NCBI RefSeq assembly: GCF_018139145.2
Contig: NC_059473.1
Span: 68,182,707 to 68,246,706, forward strand
DNA: 64,000 nt
From: Gymnogyps californianus
Taxonomy: Eukaryota; Chordata; Aves; Accipitriformes; Cathartidae
Reading direction: 5' to 3'
Of the stretch, positions 26,301 through 38,600 are shown one piece after another (the first letter of the stretch is position 1; every line of letters starts with the position of its first letter). The translations under genes and the position numbers were made by a program. The notes below the pieces were generated by a model. The model was not told the DNA's origin, ran no database searches, and saw only the letters and a program-made list of their open reading frames with translations.

Positions 26301-29300
26301 CGGTCAGTCCCAATATTGAGTCTCCTGGGCTTGGGAGTGCCGGGGGTAATGAATGCTGGTCTTGCTGTGGTCCGTCATCTTCTCTCACCTTATAGCCTTA
26401 AATATACATTACGATTTAGTAAATTAAGATGGAATTTCAGTGCTCTTTGAAACAGTATTGATTCCACTTCAAAAGCAATGTGGCAGAGTAGAGGCATGGT
26501 AGTATAGAAAGGACATGTGAAGTCCCAGGTTACATGGTAGTAGGGCACGGTAGGAAGAGGAATGAGCTCACACAGCAGCTAATGCAGGGAAAATTTTGGA
26601 GAATCACTTCTAGTGCTTTCTACTTTTTATTTGTGGTGTTTGACAAGAAGAATCCTGAAAAAAGGGTCTCTTAAAATAAATGGTGGCCTGTAAACCCTGC
26701 TGTTCCTAGGCCAATAAACCTGCCTTCCATCTTCTAGTATGGAAAAGCTTATTTGCATTAATAATTTGTATTAACAAAGGCTTTACAAGTCATAGCAGGA
26801 CAGATTTTTAATAATACCATGGAAAAAAACTTTACCTTTTCTGAGAAACCTTTGTGAGAAGCAGTGGCTCAGCTCCTGGTTCTGAGTGAGTCAGACCGTA
26901 GCAGGAGCCAAGCACCGCTGTGAGGACCCACCAGTCAGCTGTACCGGAGCCCACTGGGAGACGGGATCTGCCAGCTATCACCGTATTTTGGGTGGAACAC
27001 TTTTTCCACCTTCCTCTCAAAGACCTGTATCACATGCATTTAAGGCAGCACTTTGGCCTCTCTTCTGCTTGGTAAGGATGTCTTCTTGTAGCTGTTCGAC
27101 AAATGGCTGTGATGCACCAGAGAGCAACAGAGGAAGAGACGGAAGTGCTGTGGGAGCAGCATAAATACATGTGAGCGCTCATGCTACTTACGAGGGTCTC
27201 TGCCCTTGCTGTGTGACCTGGCACGTGACAGACAGAGCCTGTCTCATGCACTGGATCGTGAAAAATTTCCTGGTTCACTTTTTTCCTTGGGTGTCCCATC
27301 CTCCCTCAATGACATTTAGAGCACAGCAGCTGGTCTGATGCTCCCAAACAGTTGCAGACAGGTTGGGTGTCAGGTCCTCAGGCACGATATTAACCACCTA
27401 GGGCTTGAGATGAGGCTAATTCCCCATGCAGCATCTTTGTTCCGAGTCTGTAGAGAGATTCATTTCTGTTATTTTTGTTTGCAGGTTTTTGTTTTTTTTC
27501 TTAAAGATGTGATTATGCTCCCTACCCATCTCTTCCTGCTTGGATGAGGAAACAGCAAATGGAATACTGCACAGCATGCCAGATTATAAGCTGCTAAAAT
27601 ATACATGGCCATGAACGTCTGATCACATTTGCTGAATAATAATACCAATATCTAGTGTTACAAAACACTCTATAAAGGATGTCTGTCTAGCCTTCCATCT
27701 ATCATTCTGCAGAAGGGGAAGGGGAGGTAAATGGAAAGGCAGGAGGCTCCCCTTGCCAGTGCCCATTGTCTTCATCGATGGGGAATGTTTGCTCACTCTC
27801 AGCAGAGATGTTAGCTCAAGCCCATGGGCAGAGCATCCCCCGCTGCCAGCTCACGTAGCTCCCCGGCCTTCCTGTGAAACTGCATCGAGCTCTGTGCTCA
27901 GCACTGCACCAGCGTGCACGTATGCACACACGTGGGCCAGCTACCCTCCAAGCTGAGCAACCCAGCCTCCCAGTAACGCCTGGCTAACAAGTGTGGAGGG
28001 AAAACCAACACAAATCCTAAACACCTTTGGAAATGATGACATGGTACCTCATCACCAGCTTCATAGGAATAGAAAAATAAATTTGTCTGCATTAAATAAA
28101 TTATTGTGATTTATTCACTTGATTCAGCAGTTAAAAGCTTGTAAAATTTGTTTTCTTGGTATATTACTGGGAAGTACATGTTGTTTAAGCACCAGAAAGA
28201 CAGAAAGGCATTCTGTGAAGATTCAGGCTTTTTGTTAATATTTTAAATCCTATTTTATTCACATGTATCTGAAAGGTGATGAAGAGAGATGATAAAATCG
28301 ATGAAGTGTTCTTTTCATTTCTTTATGCTATTTCTTGTCAGGGTAGGCTGGTCATATTTTCAGATGTACTCCGCAGCAGCATCCTGAAATAAAGCTGTCT
28401 GAATGTACAACCAGATTATGCACAACCAACGCAAGCAGGAGCAGCCCTGCCTCAGGGACACAGATGATATAAATTCACGCTCAGGCTGACTCCAGCCTGC
28501 CGTCCCCTGGTTATCTTTGATAGTCCAGGGATTTTGCACCCTGTTACTTCAGGCCAGCTGGCAACATGCACCTATCTAGATCAACTGAAGTAAAATAAGG
28601 TTTGACTGCACTGCTAGTGAAAACATAGTGAGAATGACAAGCTAACAGATATTCATATTCCAGTGTTATTCATGTTAGGTGTTATTTTACACTTAAATTT
28701 TTTATTTTTAAAAAAAATAGTTAATTGAGATTTTGTATGTTGTTTGTCCAGTTGTCATCTGTTGACAGGGGGAAATGGGTCAGCACAGGAAGCATCAGTA
28801 ACACAACAGGAATCTCGCGAGGTTTATTTTGCTTCCAAATCTCTCTGCATGTGGCTTTAGCTTTGAATTATACCACAAAAGCAGTAAATTTTGACACCGT
28901 AAAAAGAGTGATGGGTTAGAACATTAGACCTGTACAGGATTATGCTGTCAATGGAGGAAAAGTGCAGGGCCTGGTTAATCTTTAAACATTTTAAGAACAG
29001 TAGATAGTCAAGATTTTTTTCTGTGAAAAACAAAAAAATATATACAAACCCAGTATTTCACAATATTAAAAAAAATACTAACATGTATAAATGGTTAATA
29101 TAAAATATAATAAATGAATTTATTCCTAAATTAACTACTTCACAGACATGATCGCAGCCATTAACAGTTCTTTAATGCTATTAAAATATCTAGATTTAAT
29201 ACCATGAAATCTCTGGTGACAGTCAGAAGTTTCTTTTTATTAATTACCTCTTTTACCATTACAGTATTTTTACATGCTTTGTGTTTCTATATAACGTGGT

Positions 29301-29799
29301 CTACTACAAGACAAGCTCTAAGCTGGTCAGCTTTCCCATGTAAAGTCCAGCAGCCCCGGGGTCATAGGACTGAGCAGGCTGCTCTGCCCCGACCCACCCG
29401 AGAACCTCATTATCCATCTTGTGAAGTATTTCAGCTGTGGAAGTGACACACTTACATAACGCGTACTTCAGAAAAATAAAACCATCTCTGCTCTTAAAGA
29501 GGAATGCTGTGCAGCTCCTGCCACCACTCAATTCTTGCAATTTCCTCTCTCTCTCTGTAAAGTGTGGGCTAGAAAAATATGACGAGCAAAAAATAGCGAT
29601 GACCAGAAAAGAAGGAAGAGAACCGATGAGAAGGCAGACGAAAGCAGGGAATAACGCTACCTTAGAAAAAGGTACCTAAAAATATTCCAGTTCTGCTCAT
29701 TTATCAACAATCCTCACAGCGTTTTCCCTTGTCACCCGGAACCACTTCCTACCTCTCCACGTGAAAAGGGGAACCAGAACCATCTATTAAACAAAACCA

Positions 29800-30240
29800 A
29801 CGTCCATTTCGTGTTTCTGCGGCCAGCGCCCGCAGGAGCCGGGCCCGGGGAGCGGGCGGGCGGTATGTCAGCAACCCCCCCCGCGCCGCCCGCAGGACTC
29901 GCTCCCCCGCCACCTCCCGGCCTCCACGGGAACTGCGCGCACCCACCCGCGACAGATGCCTCTCTGGCGCGGCGGGTACAGCGGCTTCTCCTCAACGGCC
30001 GCCGGATTTGAAGAGACCGGTCCCGAAGCGAGGGCTCTGTCTCCGCTCCGGCTGCGGAGATCGGGCGGCTCCGCGGGTGGAGACCGTGCCACGGGCGCCG
30101 TGAGCGGTGCCTGCGGCGCCGCGCTCAGCCGCGCTCAGCCGCGCTTCGCGGACGTGCGGCAAGGCTGCGGTGGCAGGCTGAAACCTTCAGCCAGATCTCT
30201 GCATCGTGTCTCGTAGACGGACCTCCCGCACAGGTATCTA
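29800..30240. promoter_or_regulatory. CpG island without an identified gene
   Basis: About 430 bases are strongly GC-rich with dense CpG, in sharp contrast to the AT-rich DNA on both sides. A tandem GCTCAGCCGC motif lies at about 30122-30143. A plausible splice donor CAG|GTATCT (GT at 30234) ends the island on the + strand. On the minus strand GAGAG|GTAGG, near 29752, is a comparable donor. Open frames run through both strands, as expected from base composition. It could promote a lncRNA, be an alternative upstream ECHDC1 promoter about 5 kb away, or be an orphan island. Confidence 0.6.
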
Positions 30241-33200
30241 GGCGTAAAAGTGCCAGCATCGACCGTGATTTCACGGTACAGCTACCGATAACAACTGGGA
30301 CTGCTCTTCCAAAATCTCTAACGCGCTGCGAGGCAAGAGGGAATGCGGTTTGGCAGGCAGAGTGGACCCGATTCAGCCAAGTGCTCATGTGCCGCTGAAA
30401 TCAATGGGACTATTTAGTGGCTTAATTGCTTTGCTGAATCCAGGCCAAAGAGACAAAAAGCAAGATGGCTAAGCTGCAAGGCTCGGATATATATATCTTT
30501 AGTCTGGAACACTTAGATCCTTTATCAATATTATGATTCTCCCTAATAATTCACGGTGGTTTAGAAAAGTTTCAAAGGAAACACGTGCCTTGCTTTCTGG
30601 CCCTGATTCAGCAAACATTTTGGTGTCTGTGTAACATTATTCATGCAGATAGAGCCATTTCCTTAAGAACAGAAAGACACGAGTGAAGTGCCACAACAGG
30701 CTGTTTTTGCAGGTCAGAGCTGTATTTTAATATCTACAGCATTTAAGTATTCCGACCATGGTTATAGAACTGCTAGAGACATCTGGACCTAATACTGAAA
30801 TGTTCCCTATTGCAATCTGTGTGCACGTGAATGTTCTTGTGCCAGAGTATTTATTTTAAACTCTCTTTAAAAGAAAGAACAGTAAGTTCAGGGAGTTACA
30901 ATCTTTTTCATTTGTTTTTCTTTCAATAGTAAACACACCTCAGACAAATAAAAATGAACAATTCCAATACCAATGTTGAAATAATGCTTTTACTCACTGG
31001 TTAGTCAGAACCCATACAGAATGGCTGCATTTGCCCTAATTAATGGCCCACTTTCAGGAAAGGCTTTAATTAACAGCTGACATTTACCAGCACTACAATG
31101 TGCTGTGCAATTATCACCTGGCCTACTTCTGTGTGATTCAAATGCTCTTGGAGAAAAAGGCACATGCCTTTTTTTCCTGAAAGTTTTACAGAACAGAGTG
31201 GCGACAGAACTGAGGGAGAGGGAGGACACACAGAGGGATCTTCAAAGGGATTCAGGGTGGAGTTTTCCAGTACAATTAGCCTGACCCAGTGACTGGCTGG
31301 CCCCTCAAAAGAAGGGCACCCACTCATGCATCTCTCAGCTTTGCCCTGGGCCACATATTTCTAGCCCACTCCCTCTCCTCAAACTGGCAATGCCCTGAGC
31401 GCCACGGGGAGAGTGAGCCCATAATACATATACAACCAATACATATACAATACATAATACAACCGAGCCCATTTGATAGCTCAGTGCTGCTAAAATGGGG
31501 TGGCCATCCTCCTACGCTTTCCTCCATCATCTTTCCCCTGTTTTGTGTCCCTGAGGCTCACCTGGTGGCAAGCCAGGCTGGTTCTGTTCCTTAGCCCTGG
31601 AATCAAAACAAAACCTAGTTGTTGTGCTAAAGCAGTTTCCTGCCAGTTCGGTGAGCTCAACCGGCTCACTGTGCAGTCACCTGCGGTCCTCACCCCCAGG
31701 AAGCAGGAGGAAGAAGCGTGGGACCACCACTCCTCAGTGGAGATGAGCTGGTATTTTAAGCTGTACTGTAAATTAAGCAGTCTTTGTGAAATCAGATCTT
31801 ACCTTGTGTAGGAAGGTAAACCACACATGAGCGTATTTTTGTACGGTCTACATTTCCTGCCAGAAAATTAATGTCTAATCAAATGACAGTGCCGGTAAAG
31901 TGAAAGGTGGGAGCATGTGGCAGGGGCCTGCTGGCCTTTTTGGCTGGACTGAGCCCACTCTTCCAGTGGTGAGCCATAACCAGACAGAGGACTTTGCAGA
32001 GCAAGAGCATGCTTTGCCCTACCTGTTCATACTGCTCTGTATGGCATGCAATAACTTAAGTAGCTATTAATGTTTAAATACATCAATATTTGCTGGGTCA
32101 CTGAGAGCGTGAGCAAACCCCAAGCTGTGGCCATGCCAAACCTCTCTCCTGCTCTCTGGCCTGATGAGTATTTCATTAGGCTATGCTCAGTGAAACAGCT
32201 TTCGGCATGGGGGCCTGGGCTCCTTTCCCTCAGCTTCCCCAGAATACCCCGCAGCTTTCTGATCAGAGCACCTTCCCCAGAGAAACGAGCTGGTTTGCTC
32301 GGGCAGAAGAGGGCGTTCAGCCTGGCTGGGTGACACTTCCCATGCCGTGCTACAGAGGCGGGTGTTTCTTTGCCTCTTCTTCCAGCCGTGTCTTGGTGGA
32401 GCCCCGGGGTCAGCTCTGCTGGTTCTCACTGGGCCCACAGGAGGAGACCTGTAAATGACGTGCGCAGAGAACATCAAATCAACACATCATGGTAGGACGG
32501 GTATGGAGCTACCTGGGAAGAGCTGAGCCCTTTGCGGACATGTCCAGTGACCGAATCTTGTGTGGGAAATAACCCCAGTCTCGCGTGCTGGCGGCTTCGA
32601 TTCATGAGGTGGACAGGCTGACATACAAGTGCCTGATACGGTTGCAGTCCTGAGGTATGCACCATGACTGCCCTGTCCCCAGCCAGCCCCTGCCTAACGA
32701 AATCAAACCAAATTTAACTTGGCATGCGGGGCTGTGTTTAGAAAGCTGCAGCACCTCAGAGGTATGTCAGATATCCGCAGTGGGGACAGGAGAGACAGCT
32801 GGGGTGGTAGTCTTGTTAGCTAGCCTGATATAAATTGTCTCTTCCCATGAATCACAGCTCCCAGGCACCAACGGGATTTGGGAGCCTCCAGGGTCAGGCT
32901 GTGAGGAGAAACTGAATATCATGATTTTGGATCCAGAAATCTAAATTTTAGAAAGATTTCAGAAATTTAGAAATAGAATGCAAGTATCCGGTCTTTTTTG
33001 TGGATCTAGTCTTTGGAGTATGCATTAGGCCATCCTTTAGCCTGTTACACTTCCACACAGAGTTGATGATATTTACCTCCTAAAAATTACAGTTAAGGGA
33101 CCTTTTATGAACTGACTGTGGGGTTATGTGTCGGTTAGTATCCAATAATTTCTGAGATCTAAGCCTGGATCTGTCATCGGTTTGTTCCATGGCTCTGAAA

Positions 33201-35160
33201 GAAGTTTGTAAAAATAGCACCAGGGAGCTCTGTATCTATCGGAATTCAATATTTCAGTCTGGCAGCCTTGGATCCAAGAGTGAAGCGTTGCTCTTTTAGC
33301 CAGTACACTGTCGCCAGGTTCTGGGTCAGTGATAGGGAATGGGAACATACTAAATAATTCAGGTGGTGACCTGACTCTCCTAGGGCAGTACTGCTTTAGC
33401 AATGCAAGGAGAAAGTGTTATTGGAATCAGTGGGATTATTTGCATGAATAAGAATAAGAAACTTTGCAGGATTGTGTGTTTTTTTCTTTTTCTTTCTTTT
33501 TTTTTCTTCTTATTGTACAGTCAAACATGCAGGGACTAGTGTCACCCTCCTGCTGGAAGTTACAACCCGTAAGGGGTCTTTAGTGTCTCTTTTCAAAGAG
33601 GATCCCATTCATCTGTTCGTTTTCCTACGGCCCTCATTCTGCACTCTGGGTACATCCTATTCTAATCGTCACGTCGTATATGATTCAACGCAATGAAAAC
33701 AAAAGCGAGGCAAACTTGTTTATGGAACTGGAGGTCAGGTTTGTGCTACTTTCGCTAAGTGCTGCTAGGTGGCAATATGTTACCTAGAAAAGCACGAGCT
33801 TCCAACCACCATCACTCACCTCTGCTTCCGACCTAGCTGGGACGTGTCTGGGCATTGCTCCGCTCCAAAAGGGGACAAGGCCTTGGAGCAGGACCTGGTG
33901 AGAGCTGCTTCACTCATGCAGATTTCTAACTTGGTACTGAGGTTTTCCAGAAACAAATGCAGGACTGAATCCTACTGGAAAATTCTCTCCTCTGTGAACC
34001 CAAGAGGAAAAATAAGAGGCAAGCCTGCCTGTTGCAGTATTTCTGTTTATACTGGGAGCGTTGTAATAAGGGAATGAATCCTTCTGTTGTATAAAGATAC
34101 TGCCACCTGGGACTAGAAGATTTCATATTCTCACAAGATTCTCTTAACAATACAAAACTGAAAATATCTGTTCGGAGTGCAAAGATTTTCCAAATGTATG
34201 ATTAATTGAAATCCTTTGCATGTTCAATCATAATATTTAATCAACTAGACCAACTTCAGGACATTTGTATTGACAGTTGGGTTGAAGAACAGCTTTAATA
34301 AAGGTGGAGAAGATGTATTTCCAGATACATCTTTCAGCCATGCTACAAATACTTAAAACTGAGTCATCTTATGTATGTGTATTAACAAGGACATAGTAAT
34401 AAAGACCGGCTTGTATTTGCATATTGCTTTGAATACACAAAGTGATCTGCATTGAAACAAGCATTTATTTCCCCTGATCTGGTTCCTGGCGTGGCAGCAC
34501 ACGCTCTTCCAGGAGGGGAAACCAACAGGCCAGGGGAAGGGCAGAGAGAGCAGGGCTGTGTGTGACGGTGCCATTTAATGCCAGCTGGAAGTTTACAGAA
34601 AATTACAGCTTAAGGATTGTTCCCTTTTGATGCAGGGATACTTTGCAGCTGGCTTGGCACTTTGGCCCAGCTGCCAGAGCGTGGGTGCAGGTGAGCAGCA
34701 CCTGAAGCTGGGGAGGCAGTGGCCAGGAGCACGCCTGCTGGAAAGGGCTCACGCTTGGGCTGACAGATGAAATAGATATATGTGAACACGGGGAGCCTGA
34801 GTCTCTCCTCGTGGCGGCATACATAGGGCATTAATGCCTCTCCTCCCGACAGTGTAACACTGGGGAGGGCAAGCAGGGCAGGAGGTCAGTGAGCAGCCGC
34901 TTTGCTCCAGGCTGAGTCCTCCTGGCAGAGGTGTGTATCCTAACCCAAGCGACCTGAGGCGAGACATTGTTCTGGGATGGCAGAGAAATTAGCGTCTTTA
35001 ATTACACCGGTTTGGATAGAAGCACTGGGCTTGTTTTTTAGCGATGCAGGCTGCTGGTGCAGGAAACAAAAATAATAATGACGTGCTCATGGGGTATTGA
35101 GCAACCTTGGCGCTAACAAGCGTCTTCTGCAGCAAAACTGCTTAAACTCAGTCCGAGTTT
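30241..35160. other. Region between the two CpG islands, no recognisable gene
   Basis: AT-moderate DNA with no supportable exons. If the left island started a + transcript, its introns would lie here, but I could not pick out a second exon. A T-rich simple stretch lies at 33477-33511. Confidence 0.5.
31415..31472. repeat. AT/AC-rich insert flanked by 8-bp direct repeats
   Basis: GAGCCCAT occurs at 31415-31422 and 31465-31472. Between them is a 42-base low-complexity segment built from ACATATACAA/ATACATAATACAACC words. The layout resembles an insertion with target-site duplication or a slippage product. Confidence 0.55.
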
Positions 35161-35249
35161 TCAGTGCCTGGGGTCACCCGTAAGTGGATGTGGCACGGAG
35201 CAAAGGACACCACTTCCCCGTTGCGGCTCAGGCCGCCCGGCTGCCAGCC

Positions 35250-35482
35250 CCAAGTCTGCCTCCAGCTCGCAGGGGCTCAATATTCTCTTTCATCACCTTT
35301 GCTTCGCCCCGAGGGCTGCCGCGGCACCCGCTGCTCCCCACGGCAGGGCGGCTGCAGGCTCGGCCTTCCCCCCGGCGCGGAGCCGGGCCCCGCCACCACG
35401 GCCCAGCCCGGCGCGGCGGCGGTTCCCGGCGGGGCCGCTTTCCCCGCAGCACCGTCCGCCCGCTGCTGCCCGACCGGCGACG
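35250..35482 (+). other. ECHDC1: Putative ECHDC1 5' exon (exon 1, mostly or wholly untranslated)
   Basis: The 3' boundary is chosen from the strong donor (exon ends ...GGCGACG, intron starts GTAAGG). The 5' boundary is unknown and the start given is nominal. The exon lies inside the CpG island. Two frames, from ATGs at 35164 and 35184, stay open to the donor. Depending on which of the two tandem acceptors upstream of exon 2 is used, one or the other would be in frame with ECHDC1. I regard this as probably coincidental in GC-rich DNA. Confidence 0.5.
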
Positions 35483-35587
35483 GTAAGGGGAGCGGTGGGG
35501 CCAGGTCAGTGCCCGGCCACGGGCCTCCGCTTCCCCCCGGCCAGCCCGGGGCCTGCGGCGCTCGGGGGCTGCCCCTGGCGGCTCGCC

Positions 35588-35614
35588 GGGACCGCAGGGA
35601 GGGGGCGAAGAGGG
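35588..35614 (+). other. Putative G-quadruplex
   Basis: Four G runs (GGG, GGG, GGGGG, GGG) are separated by loops of 6, 1 and 6 bases, matching the canonical intramolecular quadruplex pattern. It lies about 105 bases after the putative exon 1 donor, on the coding strand, in the CpG island. Confidence 0.5.
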
Positions 35615-38600
35615 CCTCTGCGGGCGGGCCCGGGGCTGCTGAGGCGGCTCGGGGCCTCTGCGGGGCCCTGGCGGTTGCGGTGGCGAAGAGGAGGGGCAGG
35701 GTCTGGCCGGGGCTTCGGGCCGAGGAGCGGGCCCGGTGGCGGCAGCTGCTGCAGCGGGGGCGGGCGGGAGGCTCGGTGCGGCCCGGTCCCCGCGGGGCCG
35801 CTGGGTGCCTGGGGCAAAGGCGAGGCGGCCTCGCCGGTGTTGGAGCGGCCGGTGGTGTTTCTGCCTGAAAACGTTATGCGTTGCGAGCTCCCATCGCTTG
35901 CTCGGCCTCAGCCCAGAGACCTGGGCTCTTATTTTGGGAACAGCCGGTTACGGCCCCCTTCGGCCCTGCTTGGCACGCAGCGCTCCCTTGCTGGTTGATT
36001 TAAAGTAAATATTTTTTTAAAAAACTGGGCCGTGCCAGAAATGCTTGCCTAGGTCAGACCAAGTGCTACAGTGCGCTTGTTGGGATTTTGGCATTGCACA
36101 AGGTCAGCAGCAAGAAACCTCTGCTGGGGAAGGAGTTTCCCCCCCTCTCCCTCTCAAGTCTTCGCATTCTTCCCAGGGTGATACCGTGCAGGATGTCTTT
36201 GCTTCCCGAAATTTAGCGTGTAGAGCCAAGGAGCCAGGTGACATGCTGTCGTGGTGTGCTTCTGGTAGTTCCCAGTACTGTTACAGGGGAGCAGGAGATG
36301 ATACGCCCCTGAGAATCATGCTGTGTGGCCAGTTCTGACATCAGGATGCAGTTTTGTTGTTGTTGTCAGCAAGAGCATTTACTGGTGGTGGTGGTAAGGA
36401 GAGCAATAGTAAAGAACAGTATACTAAGTGGAATTCAGAGCACTGCTTGACTACAAAACTTTTTACCGTTTTCAAGGTAAATTAATCCTTGGGAAGGCAT
36501 CAGTATTTGTGGTTATAGCTAGAATGAATTCATCCTTACGCATTTTATGGTTTAGGATTTGGTGACTAAAAAGCAAATGGTGAGTTAGTTGTAGTCGTTT
36601 CTGTTCCTGTGAAGTAGCGCATCTGTTTGTTTTAAAGGTGTCTAAAATACTCCTAGCAGGCAGTGAGCTCTATGTGAACTTGAAAATGTTTTCTGTCACC
36701 GTTATACAGGGTCCTTTGCTGACGGAGGCAAAGAGAACCTCTTTAGATCAAAACATTAAAAAATAAAGAGCCTGCATGCTTTTTGCAGAAGATAACAGAT
36801 TCTTGCTCTCACCCTCTGCTGTGAAACTCAAGATCTTGTACTCAACATGTGACCAAAATCAAATGTTTTTAGGTAGTGTCATGTATTTATGGAAAGACTT
36901 CTTTTGTCAGCTGTTTTGCATCCTTGAGTACCATTGTTTTTCACTGGACTTAGGTATGTTTCTGTGTGATTTGTTTACTAGGTCTTCAAAATAATTAAAA
37001 TGTGATTAAAAGAGAATATAATTGGTTAGGAACAGAGAGACAGTTCACGTCTAAACCTTAGCCTGCAGGGACCATTAAAAAATACAAAGCTAAACAAAGA
37101 ACAGATAATTTGGAAAACGCATAGCTTGCTATCCCCAGAATTGAGCTGCTCAGAAACAATGAAAAAACAAGGGAAAAAAGAGAGATAGAAGCAGAAAAGA
37201 GATGTAAAGGGTAAGCCAGTTTAAAACTGGAACCACAGATAACAGTGTTTTTTTCCACAATTTATTTTTATTTCACGTGCATGATTTGAAGCCATTTCAG
37301 TTAGTCAATTTGGACATCTCACTTCTTGTCCTCTCAGCTTCTGGACACGTAAATGTTGTTTCTAATGCTGACATCTAGAAACTAGGAGGCCCAAACTTTT
37401 TGTTCTCTTCTCAACAGTAATATAGAGGCTAAAAACCTGTCCTTTATAATACCAGCTACGTCTAAAGCCCGTTTTTAGAGGCATCACAAAGCTCGTTAAG
37501 TATCTTCACACTGAACTGGAGAGACTATTGATCCCACCTAATTTGTCTACAATGCGGGTACCAGAGACAATTTACTAAAAATTTGAACAGGGTTCAGCAA
37601 GTTTGAGAGACACAGCATCTTGAGAAAGGCATGAGCTTGAGGTGGTTCCTGTTGAACTTGGTCGGAGTTCCTGCTTTGTAGGAATGCCATAGAGGAGGTG
37701 CGTTTTCGTTCTTGGGGAGGCAGAATTGCCCAGGCTTTGTTTACTTTCTGTATTTATAAGTTACGTTTTGTCAGTAGCTTTGCTGCTGCTGATCCCTTTA
37801 GCATGCTTAAGATCTGCTCGCTGCCTTCTTCCAGCTGAAGGAAAGCCAGCTGGTGAGGTGACTGCCCTCAGCTTGCCTCAGCTGGTAATTATGAGAGCGG
37901 GAAGAACCTGTCAGGTAAGGTGTTTAAGTTAACCTAACCCACGCATCGCTGAAGGAAAGAAGAGAGATGCCTAAGCGGATGAGGTAGATGGAGGGCTCTG
38001 TAACCTTCAGGTGAGGAGTAGTGCCAGCAGCTGGCAACAGTGGCCTGTTCAGCCAGTGCTGGGGAGGAACCCTGCAGGTGAGACCTCCCTTCTGCACCTT
38101 TCTTGTGTCTGAAGGCAGGGTCCACTGATGACTCCTCTTCACTATGAGACCCATGCTCTTGTCTTGATTTCCATCTAGGCTGGCCCCCTTTGATCTTGCT
38201 GTTTCTGAATTCCTTCTCTCTGTCCAACACTGGGATTTATTTTCTTCCCCTCCCACCCTCCCAATCACCCACCAGCCCACTGTCCCAGGTTCCAGTCAGC
38301 TGGTGTTAATGATTTTCACTCATTTTCAACCCACTTTTTTTTTGTACAGATGGACTATTTTCATGTTTTAGTTGTATTTCTCCTTTACTCTCTGCTCCTT
38401 TATCTGCTTTCATGTTATAGGGTCAGTTGTGCCAGTCCTCAGCACTGGGTCACCGCTTGCTTGCCATTCATTAGTCAGTCACTGCAGGAACCCGGTGAAG
38501 CATCCGACAGTCACGGTCACTGCTCTCTAGTAAAGATGAATGCCTTCTACAGTGACTGGTAAGACACACACACAGGGTTGAACTGTGAATCATCTCATCA

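Larger units (their letters stand above)
15894..29799. other. Intergenic DNA, no recognisable gene
   Basis: AT-moderate DNA without supportable exons. The longest frame (20940-21356, 138 codons, +) has no recognisable motif and is within what chance would give in this length of DNA. Contains the CRE/hairpin cluster (18.3-18.4 kb), an AT-rich palindrome (22.64 kb), a tetranucleotide microsatellite (23.3 kb) and a very AT-rich patch (about 29020-29120). Confidence 0.55.
35210..35990 (+). promoter_or_regulatory. ECHDC1: CpG island, probable ECHDC1 promoter
   Basis: About 780 bases of very GC-rich, CpG-dense sequence with GC boxes (GGGGGCGGGCGGGAGG at about 35755-35770) and no obvious TATA box, typical of a housekeeping promoter. 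It is the nearest CpG island upstream of the first coding exon of ECHDC1 and on the right side for it. It contains a consensus donor, ACG|GTAAGG, with GT at 35483-35484. Assignment to ECHDC1 is by position and by analogy with vertebrate ECHDC1 genes having a separate 5' non-coding exon. The island could also fire in the opposite direction. Confidence 0.7.

Noticed and set aside
33762..33774. CTCF-like CTGCTAGGTGGCA on the + strand
   Set aside because: Two mismatches in the 5' half of the core, and much weaker than the 50596 site.
35164..35868. 234-codon open frame through the CpG island
   Set aside because: Reads across a strong splice donor and is Gly/Ala/Arg/Pro-rich, as any frame in CpG-rich DNA would be. 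Only its part before 35482 is discussed, as a possible extension.
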